A model generated the notes under the pieces. It saw only the letters and a program-made list of their open reading frames with translations. It made no database searches and was not told the origin of the DNA. A program made the translations under genes and the position numbers. Source: Zoroaster sp. YZ-2022 (taxonomy: Eukaryota > Echinodermata > Asteroidea > Forcipulatida > Zoroasteridae). Taken from it: a DNA stretch of 64,000 bases. Numbering within the stretch: the stretch's first letter is position 1; each line of letters starts with the position of its first letter. The stretch spans positions 24,876,715 through 24,940,714 of the forward strand of contig CM055819.1 in the NCBI GenBank assembly GCA_029582265.1, written 5' to 3'. Below, piece after piece: positions 43,284 to 54,332 of the stretch.

Positions 43284-43621
43284 GGGTCCTACTAAAAACC
43301 GACAACAGACAACTCACAACAACACGTTCTAAATGCACTGAAAACTCAAAAATAAAGTTAAAAATATGTTTATAAGGGACAGTGGCATACATACAGGCTT
43401 TCAGTTTTTGAAAATGTGGTTGTCGTGAGTTGTTGTGAGTTGTCAGTTGTCGTGAGTTGTTGGTTTTTAGTAGGACCGGGTCCTACTAAAAACCGACAAC
43501 TGACGACAACTGACATGACTGACAACAACTGACGACAACTCACAACAAGTTGTCGTGAGTTGTCGTCAGCTGTCCTGAGTTATCGTGAGTTGTCGTCAGT
43601 TGTCGGTTTTTAGTAGGACCG
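43284..43621. mobile_element. Pair of adjacent hairpin MITEs
   Basis: Two elements, 43285-43477 and 43479-43620, each begin ggtcctactaaaaaccgaca and end with its complement. Both are filled with gttgtcgtgagtt / aactcacaac words and are almost fully palindromic. The pair is flanked by tctgagaa on both sides, an 8-bp target duplication as made by hAT-type transposases. Confidence 0.8.
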
Positions 43622-44901
43622 TCTGAGAATGGCCTAAAATTTAGGATATGATTGATGACAATGTTAATGGATGGCACTCATCTAAATTTCATTCCATGTC
43701 GAGTTTCTTGTTTCCCCTGCCAACTACAGCTATACAAAACGTTGTATACACCATCAACGTTATGTTACATCACTCAAATCTGTGACTATGTTCCTTCATT
43801 TGTATCCGTGTACATGGTGACGCGTCCGCAAGGTGCACTTGGTGCGAGTGAAGGTACGAGTTGACTATAGTGCAGGTACGAGTTGACTATAGTGCAGGTA
43901 CGATTTGGTGAAGTTGTTGGTCCCACACAAATTCATGCCTACTTTGACAACAACAAAATTCCTACACCAAAGATTGGTTTCTCACTAATAGGTTTAGGTC
44001 ATAAAGACCTTACAAAAAAATAATTGGGGATTTATGAGGTCAACTTATAAAAAAAGACCGTTCTTTTAGTACCTACCTTTTCATAGTGCGTCACTACTCC
44101 TGCAGTTTTAGGAAAAAGCTGATGCGTCAGACTCACAGTAGACTTCCTTAGTGTTACAAACCACTGCTTACACGTATAGTGAAGGACTCAAACGTCCCAA
44201 CATGCAAGTGGGGTTTGAAATGCGATGGGACTCAAAAGTCCCGGCGGTAAACAAAGGGTTAAACGGTGATCGTCTTTCACTTCACCGAATAATCCTAACG
44301 TAACGTTACAACGACACAAGTCTGACAAGTACGGACAAGATGTGCATCACCGCAGTCACCGGGGCAAACCGCTGGTACATAGGTTACCGACAGGAAAAAT
44401 CCAATAACGAAAACTACGTTCAGACATCGTTTTTAATTAGACTCGCTTGTGCGTGTACTATGTACAAAGACATATTGAGATTCACTAGCAATTAATGAAG
44501 TGACTTGGTCACACAGTGCATGTGTTTTGTACACAGATACAAAACGCGCTATAAATGATGTCATGATGACGTCACAAGACATTCTAGGCCAAAAGGCACA
44601 TCTACAGTACCCCACAAATGTATAACTGAAAAAAGTTTGATGATCGGGTGTATACTTCTTGAGCTATGGTTATTAAAAGATTGCCTAATTAAATATTCAC
44701 GCGACTATAACTAAGCTAATTAATTAAGAATTTTAGTCTAATGACATTTAGAAACTAAGTCAAGGCATAAGCTTCCATATGGTATATGAGTTGACTCTTT
44801 CTGACAATGCTAAGAAGGCCATTTGCCGCCAAGAAAGTGCACGTGTTAAAGCAATGGGGTTTTGCCGGGAAAGAAAGTATAATAATATTAATAAAAAAAT
44901 A
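43622..44901. other. Interior of the 3.8-kb insertion, no gene recognised
   Basis: Contains a duplicated gcaggtacgagttgactatag word near 43855-43900 and a gatgacgtcac site near 44566. No coding match. Confidence 0.4.
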
Positions 44902-45009
44902 AAAATCTTGACAGAAACAATAGCTCTTCCGACCTACCAGGTCGGAACAGCTAATAAAAATCTTGACAGAAACAATAGCTCTTCCGACCTACCAGGTCGG
45001 AACAGCTAA
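44902..45009 (+). repeat. Two 55-bp tandem copies of a hairpin-bearing end
   Basis: Each copy reads aaaatcttgacagaaacaat, agctcttccgacctaccagg, tcggaacagctaa. The inner palindrome tccgacct/aggtcgga forms a stem with a 3-base loop. They end exactly at the right edge of the insertion. Confidence 0.85.
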
Positions 45010-45340
45010 TAAACTGTTGGAATAGCTAAAGCCAGACGATCTGTTACCTACATTGTACATGAAGTGTGCCAGCCTGCTATAATCCATACCACAGCATTGT
45101 ACTCCAAATGCATGCATGTACAATGAGCATCGTTATGAGTTTTGCTTCTCTGCCTGGCCCAGAAGTTATATCACTTTTCTCAAAAATGACAGAGCCTCGG
45201 ACACCTATGTTTCAAGGGAAGATTGATACCATCATTGGCTTTTACACATTTACACAAGTCAAATTTAAATCTTAAAAAAATAATTGTCTCTTTAAATGCT
45301 AGAACTTTCAATAGACAGCGCCAATTAAATTAAATGATTG

Positions 45341-46018
45341 TTACTGAGCTTCAACTGTTTGCATTTCTGGACCAACTTTATTTGGTTGTCTCCATCGATC
45401 ACATCTGCACATCATACATAATGTAGACTTGAATGCTTTCCGAAGCTGTTCATATTTGAATCCATACAGGACTGGGTTTATAGCAGAATTCACTAATGTT
45501 AATAAAGAAGTTATGTCCCAAATGACGAAATTATCACTGTCACTAATTATATCAGAACCACGTAACAATGGATCTATTAAGTAATGGACTGCTCCAGGCA
45601 CCACAAGAATGAAGAAAGCTGTGGTGACAATAGCAAGAGTGCTGGTGACTTTCTTGTGAGCTTGGTACAGCTGTTGAGCTGGTCCCTGGATTCCTTGCTC
45701 TTCTAGGTTTCTGGCTCCTTGTTTGAGGTTGGCAAGGATTCTGATGTACATCCAAATCGTAGCTCCAATCGGTAGAAGAAACACTATCATTGACACAATG
45801 CCAAACATAGTTTTACCTGCACTGTTTTTTAAGGAGCAGTTAGCTGATTGGTAGTTGATGATGATAAAAACTAGATTCAGAATCATCAAGTTGGTGACAT
45901 TATGCAGTGTCCTTGTATAACATATAGTCACAAATACAAGAACATTTCCGATAAACCCGACAATCCCAACAAGTATCATCACAACCTGATAATATGTCTG
46001 TATCTCCTCATAATCCAT
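45341..46018 (-). pseudogene. Class A GPCR copy 2 with in-frame internal deletion
   Basis: 225 codons remain open. The start (MDYEEIQTYYQVVMILVGIV) and TM1 are followed by NLMILNL, then directly by VFIIINYQSANCSLKN, which in copy 1 lies after TM4. About 110 residues spanning most of TM2, TM3 and TM4 are missing. TM5-TM7 with NSAINPVLYGF and the tail are present. A receptor without TM3 is not expected to signal. The tail has a small insertion (TLCMMCRCDRW) relative to copy 1. Confidence 0.88.
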
Positions 46019-46265
46019 CTTCAGTGTTTTTACTCACTGTATGTGAAATAACGAAAATGATTCATTCATCCAGTAGGAAGCTATGTGAGATCGTAGGCAC
46101 AGCAGAGCAGCTTTGAGTGCGTACATGTAAATCCCAGCCGACTGTCAATATCCCATTCCTGTTGTTAACAACACTGAGATTCATGAATAAACCGACACAG
46201 CATGTCAACCAAATGGCACAGATTAACCAATAGCATTTAGCCTTTCCATGACAATTGGTACAATG

Positions 46266-46271
46266 TAGCTC
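46266..46271 (+). other. Unoccupied Polinton target site
   Basis: The sequence caatgtagctcggtcaagcc here equals the joined flanks of the Polinton with a single copy of agctc. It defines the insertion point and shows the insertion came after the duplication, or that the site was never filled here. Confidence 0.85.
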
Positions 46272-47245
46272 GGTCAAGCCTTTGGCATTTGAAGCAATAA
46301 GAGGAGTCCTACACTTGGTCTGAATGTTACTCTCAGTGTATAACTGACTACAGTCTAAGACTCAATCTACAAATTAAAAAATTTCATGTGCCAGTGCAAG
46401 TACATGTAGGAACGTAGCTGGTCTGGTAATTATGAGCGAGTAATAAATGACCATCTCTGAAAAACTAACTGTGGGAGCACTAACAATGCAATTACCATTA
46501 TCGCAAATAGAGGCCTTATATTAAATCTCTTTTTCAAATTGATGTGTATATGTAGAGTGTGCATAAAAATTGATTGCATTAATTTCATACAAAAAACTGA
46601 TAAAAGGCTAGCATACTTTAAGACATGATTAAATTGATTCATAAAACTTATTCAGGAGAGAGCATTCAGTTGAGTGCAAGTAGAGGCAAAGCTAGTCTGG
46701 TTGATAATTATGAGTGAGTAATGAAAGACCATCTCTGAAAAACTAACACGTGGGAGCACTATTAACAATGCACTTACTATTATTATCACTAGACTGCAAA
46801 TTGCGACCTTAATATTAAATTACTTTTTCAAATTGATGTCCATATGTAGAGTCTAAAACTCATTCTACAAATTAAACAATTTGGTGTGGTGCAAGTCGAG
46901 GCAAAGCTGATCTGGTAATTATGAGGACAAAACAGTGCCTACATGTACATGTATATTACACATGTGTCTGTCCACACTAATGGGTCTAAAAGCGTGACAT
47001 TTTAATGGAACATGGGACATTAATAATAAAATGAAGTAATTTATCATAATTTTTTCTGTGTACATTCCAAGTGCCTTGAGGATTGTTCTTTTCAAGATTA
47101 GGACAACTTTCTCAGCATTTAAGTGATTAAGTTTAAGTTTGTAACATGGACAGACATTTAATCAGAATTGACCAGAAGTACTAATAAAACAGATTTATTC
47201 ACCCACATATTGTCACTTTTCAATGCTATTCCCTAAGGATTATTA
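46272..47245. other. 5' flank of GPCR copy 2
   Basis: Same A/T-rich sequence as 39980-40985, with the recurrent gaggcaaagct words. No gene. Confidence 0.6.
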
Positions 47246-47734
47246 CCTGAAAAAAATCAAGACAATCCTTTTTTTTTTTTTGCTCTACATACATTATACA
47301 GAAGGTGGCTAGATTTATAGGATTCAGTTTTCAGTCTGTATGAATTGAAGTCATTACAACATTTATAGAGTCCAAGTTTGTAGCTATACATTTGTTGAGA
47401 AGGTAACATGTGCTGGAGAGTGTCTCCAATGGATACCAAGACAATAAACTGTTGGAATAGCTAAAGCCAGACGATCTGTTACCTACATTGTACGTGAAGT
47501 GTGCCAGCCTGCTGTAATCCATACCACAGCATTGTACTCCAAATGCATGCATGTACAATGAGCATCGTTATGAGTTTTGCTTCCCTGCCTGGCCCAGGAG
47601 TTATATGGGCGGCCATTGGGGCAAAAAAGACAACTACAAAAATAAAAAATAACAATATAAAAACAAATATAAAACAAACATTGGCAAATATTTGAGTAAA
47701 ATACAACAATATAAAGGGATGTAAAGACGATTGC

Positions 47735-48050
47735 CAGAAATATATCAATCCCCAGAAATATATCAATCCCAGAAATATATCAAACGCCAGAAATATATCA
47801 AACGCCAGAAATATATCAATCGTCAGAAATATATCAATCCCCAGAAATATATCAATCCCCAGAAATATATCAAACGCCAGAAATATATCAATCGTCAGAA
47901 ATATATCAATCCCCAGAAATATATCAATCCCCAGAAATATATCAAATGCCAGAAATATATCATTCCCCAGAAATATATCAATCCCCAGAAATATATCAAA
48001 CGCCAGAAATAATTATATCAATCCCACAAATATATCAAGCGCAAGCGCCA
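47735..48050 (+). repeat. Satellite array, ccagaaatatatcaatc unit
   Basis: About 18 copies of a 16-18 bp unit with variants (caatcc, caaacg, caatcg before ccagaaatatat). It forms the inner part of the left TIR of the 2.8-kb element. Confidence 0.92.
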
Positions 48051-48194
48051 GTAGAGGGCGCTGTGTAGTCTTTCGCGCTTCTTTTGCACATGTGCATGCA
48101 AAAGTGCGAAAGATCAGACTAGACTACACCAGTCAGCAGTCTAGATCTATATCTTCTGTCGTCCGAACGTAGGCCTACGTAAGATCTAGAAGTA

Positions 48195-48521
48195 ATGTCG
48201 CAGCAACGCCACGTACCCCCTGGCGGATTGGATGAGGCGACAAGCCTCCTCCGAAGGGCAAACCAACTCCTCGAAAGTGTCCAACAACTTCAGCAAGCTG
48301 TGCCTGAGGCTCCAAGATCTAGGCCTACCGTCAGTACTAACGTTACTACAACTAGGCCTAGTAAATGTAGTACTAGTAGTAGTAGTACTACTAGGCCTAC
48401 TACTACTACTAGGCCTAGTAGTAGTAGTACATGTAGGCCTACTGCCATGACTGCAGGGTCTTCGCACACTAACGTTATTAATCGGCACAGAGCCCTTTTT
48501 AGGAGGGGAGGCGGTGAATAA
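48195..48521 (+). CDS. Small ORF inside the 2.8-kb transposon
   Basis: 108 residues starting MSQQRHVPPGGLDEATSLLR, with a short helix (RRANQLLESVQQLQQAV) followed by a Ser/Thr/Arg/Pro-rich stretch caused by tag/cta triplet-rich DNA (actaggcctagtagtagtac). It may be the remaining N-terminal exon of a transposon gene; no catalytic domain is present. Confidence 0.35.
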   Translation: MSQQRHVPPGGLDEATSLLRRANQLLESVQQLQQAVPEAPRSRPTVSTNVTTTRPSKCSTSSSSTTRPTTTTRPSSSSTCRPTAMTAGSSHTNVINRHRALFRRGGGE

Positions 48522-49620
48522 ATTATCATAAATGAGATGATATGCCAAAGCAAGTATGTGATGAAATCATATAAATCATTACCTACTCTACTTTTAGACA
48601 TCACATAAGCCAATTCAAAATGATGCCCCCAAATTAACATGAAAAGGTTTATAAAACTTTTAAAAATTTAAATGTACCAAATTGCACAGTCGTTAATATT
48701 ACAATTGGTGTCTTTCATCTTTCAATTTCAATTCACACCAAATCTAATGCACGGGCGTAAATCCCGGGGGGGATGGGGGTATATATCCCCCACTTTTTGG
48801 CCCGGAGGGATGGTCCATATAATCATCCCCCCAGAATTTTCCATGATTTGAAAAAAATAGAAGCAACAAAATTTGCAAATTAATTGTCCTAACTTTAAAC
48901 AATAATAATACAACCAATATTAAAACTCGAATCATTTTAATACACCCTTTGCATTAAGGGCCGACAGCGATAAACGATAACGATACAAAACACTCTCTAT
49001 TGGTGGAATTCTCGCGCGCGTAATACGTGCACCAATGGTCACATGAAAATTTCTGCATCATCCCCCCAGTTTTCGATGTGGATTTATGCCACTGATCTAA
49101 TGTGAATATCCAAATTTTAATTAGTTGAAAACATGTTGACAATTTTGTCGTCGTAGCTCAGGATGGTCTGTGGGACAGGACCAAGAGCTACGATTATCGC
49201 AGCTACAATCTTCTTGCAAGTAAGGACCCTTAATTGCTCTATTTTTTATGTCTCTGTTTTTTGACACTATTTAAGGGGATAGGCTACTTGCCTACTTGTA
49301 GTAGTAGTAGTACTAGGCCTACATGTACTCCACGTAATACAAACTTACAAAGCCCATTAATCCTGAGAATGAGCATGACGAGGCCTACCGATCAAAACCC
49401 AAACAAATCAAAGAATAATGGTTATTATGAGGATGACTAATAATTGCATCGGGAAAAAACCATAATATTATTAAGAATAATGGTCTTACTGTGCTGAACT
49501 TGAAAATATGATCAACATTGGATGCCTTCAACGGGGAGCAAGAGCGCCGGTAACCGGTTGCGAAACACTGATCCGATATATCCACAGTGCAGCTGCGAAG
49601 CGAAATCTCGAGTAGAAATC
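48522..49620. other. Interior of the 2.8-kb transposon
   Basis: No recognised gene. A short ORF near 49265-49440 shares aggcctac/gtagtagtag triplets with the 48195 ORF and may be another fragment of the same gene. Confidence 0.35.
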
Positions 49621-49972
49621 GAGTGGCCGAGCGGTCTAGCTTACCGGACTCAAGTTCTGGTGTTAGCAGCAGAATGTGGGTTCGAATCCCGGCCGTGACA
49701 CTTGTGTCCTTGAGCAAGACACTTAACCATAATTGCTTCTCTCCACCCAGGGGTTAAATGGGTACCTGTGAGGGCAGAGTTGGTTGATTAGCCCTATATA
49801 CGCTGTAATGGCAGCAATTGAGCTGTATACTCCCCAGGGAGCTGAGATGGTTTCAGGAATGATTTATGAGCCTTATGAGCAGGGGTAATAATATAATGCG
49901 CCTTGAGCACCACTCAGTTGGTGGATACGTGCGCTATATAAGTCCACACATTATTATTATTATTATTACACA
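49621..49972 (+). repeat. tRNA-derived SINE
   Basis: The head is tRNA-Leu-like: gtggccgagcggtctagc (A box), an anticodon region actcaagttc, and gggttcgaatcccggcc (B box). The body has gagcaagacacttaacca and attgcttctctccaccca, and the tail ends gcgctatataagtccacac and (att)n. The same family has an older copy at 3268-3630. Confidence 0.85.
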
Positions 49973-49979
49973 GCGCCCT

Positions 49980-50220
49980 CTACTGGCGCTTGCGCTTGAT
50001 ATATTTCTGGGGATTGATATAATTATTTCTGGCGCTTGATATAATTGATATATTTCTGGCGCTTGATATATTTCTGGAGATTGATATATTTCTGGCGCTT
50101 GATATATTTCTGATATATTTGTGGGATTGATATATTTCTGGGGATTGATATATTTCTGGCATTTGATATATTTCTGGCATTTGATACATTTCTGGCGTTT
50201 GATATAATTCTGGCAATGTT
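49980..50220 (-). repeat. Satellite array, reverse orientation
   Basis: gatatatttctgg-type units, the complement of the array at 47735-48050, forming the inner part of the right TIR. Confidence 0.92.
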
Positions 50221-50576
50221 CTTTACATCCCGCACCGTGTATATATGGCGCGCAACTCGTATAATTACTTTAATATAATGTTTGCAACTGTTATATTTTT
50301 TTAATTGGTTTATATTACTCAAATATTCGCCAATGTTTGTTTTATATTTGATTTTATATTTTTATTTTTGTAGTTGTCTTTTTTGCCCCAATGGCCGCCC
50401 ATAGAGTTATATCACTTTTCTCAAAAATGACAGAGCCTCGGACACATATGTTTCAAGGGAAGATTGATACCATCATTGGCTTTTACACTTTTACACAAGT
50501 CAAATTTAAATCTTAAAAGAATAATTGTCTCTCTAAATGCTAGAACTTTCAATAGACAGCGCCAATTAAATGATTG

Positions 50577-51553
50577 TTACTGAGCTTCAACTGTTTGCAT
50601 TTCTGGACCAACTTGATTTGGTTCTCTCCATCGATCACATCTGCACACCATAGACTTGAATGCTTTCCGAAGCCGTTCATATTTGAATCCATACAAGACT
50701 GGGTTTATAGCAGAATTCACTAATGTTAATAAAGAAATTATGTCCCAAATGACGAAATTATCACTGGCACTAATTATGTCAGAACCACGTAACAATGGAT
50801 CCATGAAGAACCAGACTGGTCCAGGAAACACAAGAATTAAGAAAGCCGTGGTGACAATAGCAAGAGTGCTGGTGACTTTCTTGTGAGCTTGGTGCAGCTG
50901 TTGAGCTGGTCCCTGTATTTCTTGCTCTTCTAGGTTTCTGGCTCCTTGTTTGAGGTTGGCAAGGATTCTGATGTACATCCAAAATGCAGCTCCAAGTGGT
51001 AGAAGAAACACTATCATTGACACAATGCCAAAAATGGTTTTACCTGCACTGTTTTTAAATGAGCAGTTATCAGATTGGTACTGGATGATCATAAAAACTG
51101 TACGGGGCAAATGCACCATGTGTGGAATAACCCAAACAGCAAGTAATAACAGGGTGATCTTTCTCCTAGTGAAGTAGTTTGGATACTGCAAAGGTCGGTT
51201 GATTCCAATAAAGCGTTCAAAATTTGCCAACATGAGGCTCAGTACAGAATGGGCCCACCAGAAGCAGTTGAGAAAGAAATAATAAGTCCATGTACATTTT
51301 TGCAGAAAAATTAATTTCGAAGTACATTGAGAATTGTTGAGAGAGATATAAGGTATATACTGTAAGCTAATGAATGGATACAGAGAATGACATGCAGAAA
51401 CTAATGCATCTGCGATGGCTAGATTCAGAATCATGAAGTTGGTGACATTATGCAGTGTCCTTGTATAGTCACAGATACAAGAACATTTCCGATAAACCCG
51501 ACAATCCCTACAAGTATCATCACATAAAATGTCTGTATCTCCTCATAATCCAT
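50577..51553 (-). pseudogene. Class A GPCR copy 3, frameshifted near TM1
   Basis: The start codon (51551-51553) is followed by MDYEEIQTFYVMILVGIVGF. Compared with copy 2, seven bases are lost at the end of TM1 (near 51462), shifting the frame. The rest (from about 51434) is open for 285 codons with TM2 NLAIAD, FERFIGINRPLQY, TM5, TM6 (LVFPGPVWFF) and NSAINPVLYGFKY. A six-base in-frame deletion is also present in TM1. An internal Met would give a receptor lacking TM1. Confidence 0.88.
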
Positions 51554-52691
51554 CTTCAGTGTCTTTACTCACTGTATGTGAAACAACGAAAATGATTCAT
51601 TCAACCAGTAGGACCAACGTTACTGGTACTGGTAGGAAGCTATGTGAGATCGTAGGCACAGCAGAGCAGCTTTGAGTGCGTACATGTAAATCCTAGCTGA
51701 CTGTCAATATCCCATTCCTGTTGTTAACAACACTGAGATTCATGAATAAATCGACACATCATGTCAACCAAATGGCACAGATTAACCAATAGGATTTCAT
51801 ACTTCAACATAAAATAATTATAACAAATTGTCCTGCACAGACGTACACGTAGATCTACAATATAGCCTAAACATAAAACATGTCAACTAAATGCTGCATT
51901 ATTTTTTTTAGCCTTTTCATGACAATTGGTACAATGTAGCTACATATTGTAGGTCAGGCCTTTGGCGTTTGAAGCGTGAAGTCATAAATGCTGTTATTAG
52001 CCACTGTTGTCAGCCATTGTTCATCACAATAAGAGGAGTCCTACACTTGGTCTGAATGTTACTCTCAGTGTATAACTGACTACAGTCTTAAGACTCAATT
52101 TCATGTGCCAGTGCAAGTAGGGGCAAAGCTGGTCTGGTTCAGCGAATAATGGGCGCACTAACAATGCAGTTACCATTATCACTATAGATTGCAAATTGAG
52201 GCCCCAATATTAAATCTCTTTTTCAAATTGATGTGTACATGACGAGTCTAAAACCCATTCTACAATTTGTGGTGCAAGTAATTAAAGGCAAAGCTGGTCT
52301 GGTAATTATGAGGACAAAACAGTGCCTACATGTATTACTCGTGGGTCTGTCCACACTAATGTGACATTTTAGAGGAACATGGGACATTAATAATAAAATG
52401 TATATTATTTGTCATAATTTTTTATGTGTACATTCCAAGTGCCTTGAGGATTGTGCTTTTTAAAAATTAAGACAACTTTCTCAGTAAGTAATTACAAGAG
52501 GATGTTCTTTAAGATGTTACATGTATGTTTGTAACGTGGACAAACATTTAATCAGAAATTGACTAGAAGTACATGTACTAATAAAACAGATTTATTCACC
52601 CACATATTGACCCGTTACAATGCTATTCCCCTAAGGATTGTTATCTGACAAAATCAAGACAACCCTCCTGGTATTAAACAAATAACAGGAA
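51554..52691. other. 5' flank of GPCR copy 3
   Basis: Diverged copy of the flank seen in units 1 and 2, with additional inserted bases around 51790-51900 and 51950-52020. No gene. Confidence 0.55.
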
Positions 52692-52972
52692 ATCATCTTC
52701 AAAATATTATGTTTGTAATGTGGACAAGACATTTGTCACAAATTGTCTGTCCACGTTACATACGTGGTATATATTTCACATGCTAATTTCTAAAATACCC
52801 AGAAGATGTCATAGTTTTGGCTCATAACAATCCAAAAGGGGTTAGGGATGTAAATGAAAAAGCATTTGGGTAATTATTTAATTCTATTATCACTTTCCTG
52901 TCAATCTTAAAACAAAATGTCTGTCCATGTTACAAACATAATGTCTTAAAGATGATCCTGCAATTTCGTACC
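52692..52972. repeat. MITE-like pair of inverted repeats
   Basis: atcatcttcaaaatattatg and gtttgtaatgtggacaagac at the left return complemented near 52912-52972 (acaaaatgtctgtccatgtt). Part of the same motif (gtttgtaacgtggacagaca) occurs in each GPCR unit flank. Confidence 0.55.
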
Positions 52973-53129
52973 AATAATATTTTCTTATTATTTGGTATGC
53001 ACAATCATTAAACGCTAAGGAATGTTCAGGAATCGATTGGGACAAAATAGCTGCCTTTATTTGACCCTCCCATGTCACACTCCAAGAGTTACCCATTAGT
53101 GTGGAACGACCCACATTTATGAAATGTTA

Positions 53130-53520
53130 AAAATGTAAGGTTTTCAAGTGTGAATAACTCCAGATATGGTATAGATAGAGAATTCCTGATGCCTTTTCTG
53201 AAGAGAACAGGTGTAGGATAATCCAATGACTTTAACAGGATAATCCACGTACTAACTTGAAGGGCATAATTTATTCAAATAAAAAGTTACAAGCCTTTCG
53301 AAATTGGTCGAAAAGTGTCTGCAACATTTGTGCGCATCAAAAAGGGAAGTGCCACACACACTTTGAAGAGCTGTACTTATCAAACTGCTGATTTTTTTAA
53401 ATTTATGTGTGAGTTTGAAGGATAAAGCTATTTTTAGAAGAAGAAAAAAATGTTTAGCCAAATCTTAGAGGGTCACCTGGGGACCCTTAAACATGTACAT
53501 GTAGGTGATTTGACCACAGA
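53130..53520 (-). repeat. Inverted partner of the repeat at 22680-22980
   Basis: See the left copy for shared words. This copy is longer because of small inserted segments. It marks the right side of the GPCR cluster. Confidence 0.75.
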
Positions 53521-54265
53521 ATGACCCAGAAGTGTACAGGGCCTTAAGACATGTTTCAACCCTTTTTATTTGTTACAGGTAAAAGGTGAAAGAAATCATG
53601 CACATCGTTATTTCAACTACAGTTGCTGGAATTCAAATTTACACATTGCCTTTATAGTCTGTTCCATGGATTTGTTTGTATTGTGAAGGCCTTATTATCA
53701 AATAGTTTGAGTCTAGATCCCAGACATGCTGCTAACTGTTAAGTGTACCATGTTTAGTGGTAATAACATGTTTTGGACATACTGTGCTCTTGAGGGTTAA
53801 GTTTAATATTTGTAACTTTGTCATCACATATTTAGGCATGAACAAACATTATTTTTCTAAATGTTATTTTCAGATTGCAAAATGCTGGTCAATAAAAGGT
53901 ATCTCAATAAATGAGCATCATATTGTACCCAGTATACACACAAAATTATCTAAGTCATATGTATTAAATAGAGTCTTAATCATATGTATTAATTTTGTTT
54001 ACATAACGTTACCCCTCCCCCTAATAAAAAAATACAAAATACAACAAATATTAAAAAATACAAAAACACTCAAAGACCATTAAACAAAAACTTATTTGAT
54101 ATTACAATGCTCTTGTATAGCTTCTTTCCATTCATTCAGGGAATGCATTTAATGGAAATGTTCAAATGACTTTTATGGTTATAAATGGTTCATAGGTAAT
54201 AAATAGAGTGAATTCATCTATAAAAAAAAGCCAATTTTAAAAGAAGGTACAATATTGGTAATAAA
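53521..54265. other. Non-coding, nothing recognised
   Basis: A/T-rich DNA. A short ORF at 53757-54083 has no domain. Confidence 0.5.
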
Positions 54266-54332
54266 CCAGATTATCAAGTTGTTATTACCAGATTAACAAG
54301 TTGTTATTACCAGATTAACAAGTTGTTATCTA
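54266..54332. repeat. 22-bp tandem repeat, three copies
   Basis: accagattaacaagttgtta repeated three times. Flanking words (gtacaatattggtaat; aacttacttggtaat) resemble positions 430-510 and 57855-57930, so this is a third, more distant relative of the duplicated segment. Confidence 0.75.

Larger units (their letters stand above)
41194..45009 (+). mobile_element. Helitron-like insertion
   Basis: Paralogous units read gacaa directly followed by taaactgttgg (unit 3) or gaaactgttgg (unit 1); here 3.8 kb separates the halves without target duplication. The right end has a hairpin (ttccgacct, acc, aggtcggaa) seven bases before CTAA, and the next base is T. A 3' hairpin, CTRR end and A^T insertion fit a Helitron. 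The terminal 55 bases are tandemly repeated. The left end starts ctagact, not the expected TC, and no Rep/helicase was seen, so at best it is a non-autonomous copy. Confidence 0.5.
40986..47245. repeat. Unit 2 of the GPCR triplication
   Basis: Starts with the gattattacctgaac / ttttttgctctacatac landmark and contains the 3' flank, GPCR copy 2 and the 5' flank. A 3.8-kb insertion (41194-45009) splits the 3' flank. Confidence 0.85.
47604..50403. mobile_element. DNA transposon with 6-bp target duplication and satellite-filled TIRs
   Basis: The ends TATGGGCGGCCATTGGGGCA and its complement define a 2800-bp element; GAGTTA flanks it at 47598-47603 and 50404-50409. Paralogous units are uninterrupted here. 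The outer 90 bases of the TIRs match closely; inside them lie oppositely oriented arrays of a 16-18 bp repeat, and the inverted match resumes at gcgcaagcgccagtagaggg. Six-base duplications with 5'-TAY ends are reported for the IS3EU superfamily; I recognise no transposase, so the assignment is tentative. A SINE has inserted inside. Confidence 0.85.
47246..52665. repeat. Unit 3 of the GPCR triplication
   Basis: Repeats the landmarks of units 1 and 2. The 3' flank is split by a 2.8-kb transposon (47604-50403); GPCR copy 3 follows, then a diverged 5' flank. Confidence 0.85.

Noticed and set aside
47479..47766. Minus-strand ORFs near GPCR copies 1 and 3 (for example 23484-23711 and 47331-47558)
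   Set aside because: They belong to the duplicated 3' flank, are not kept open in unit 2 and show no protein family.
47735..48050. CRISPR array
   Set aside because: Spacers are 0-3 bases and the context is a eukaryotic transposon; it is a satellite.
49621..49705. A functional tRNA-Leu gene
   Set aside because: The head has A and B boxes but is followed by a SINE body and (att)n tail, and the acceptor stem does not pair well.
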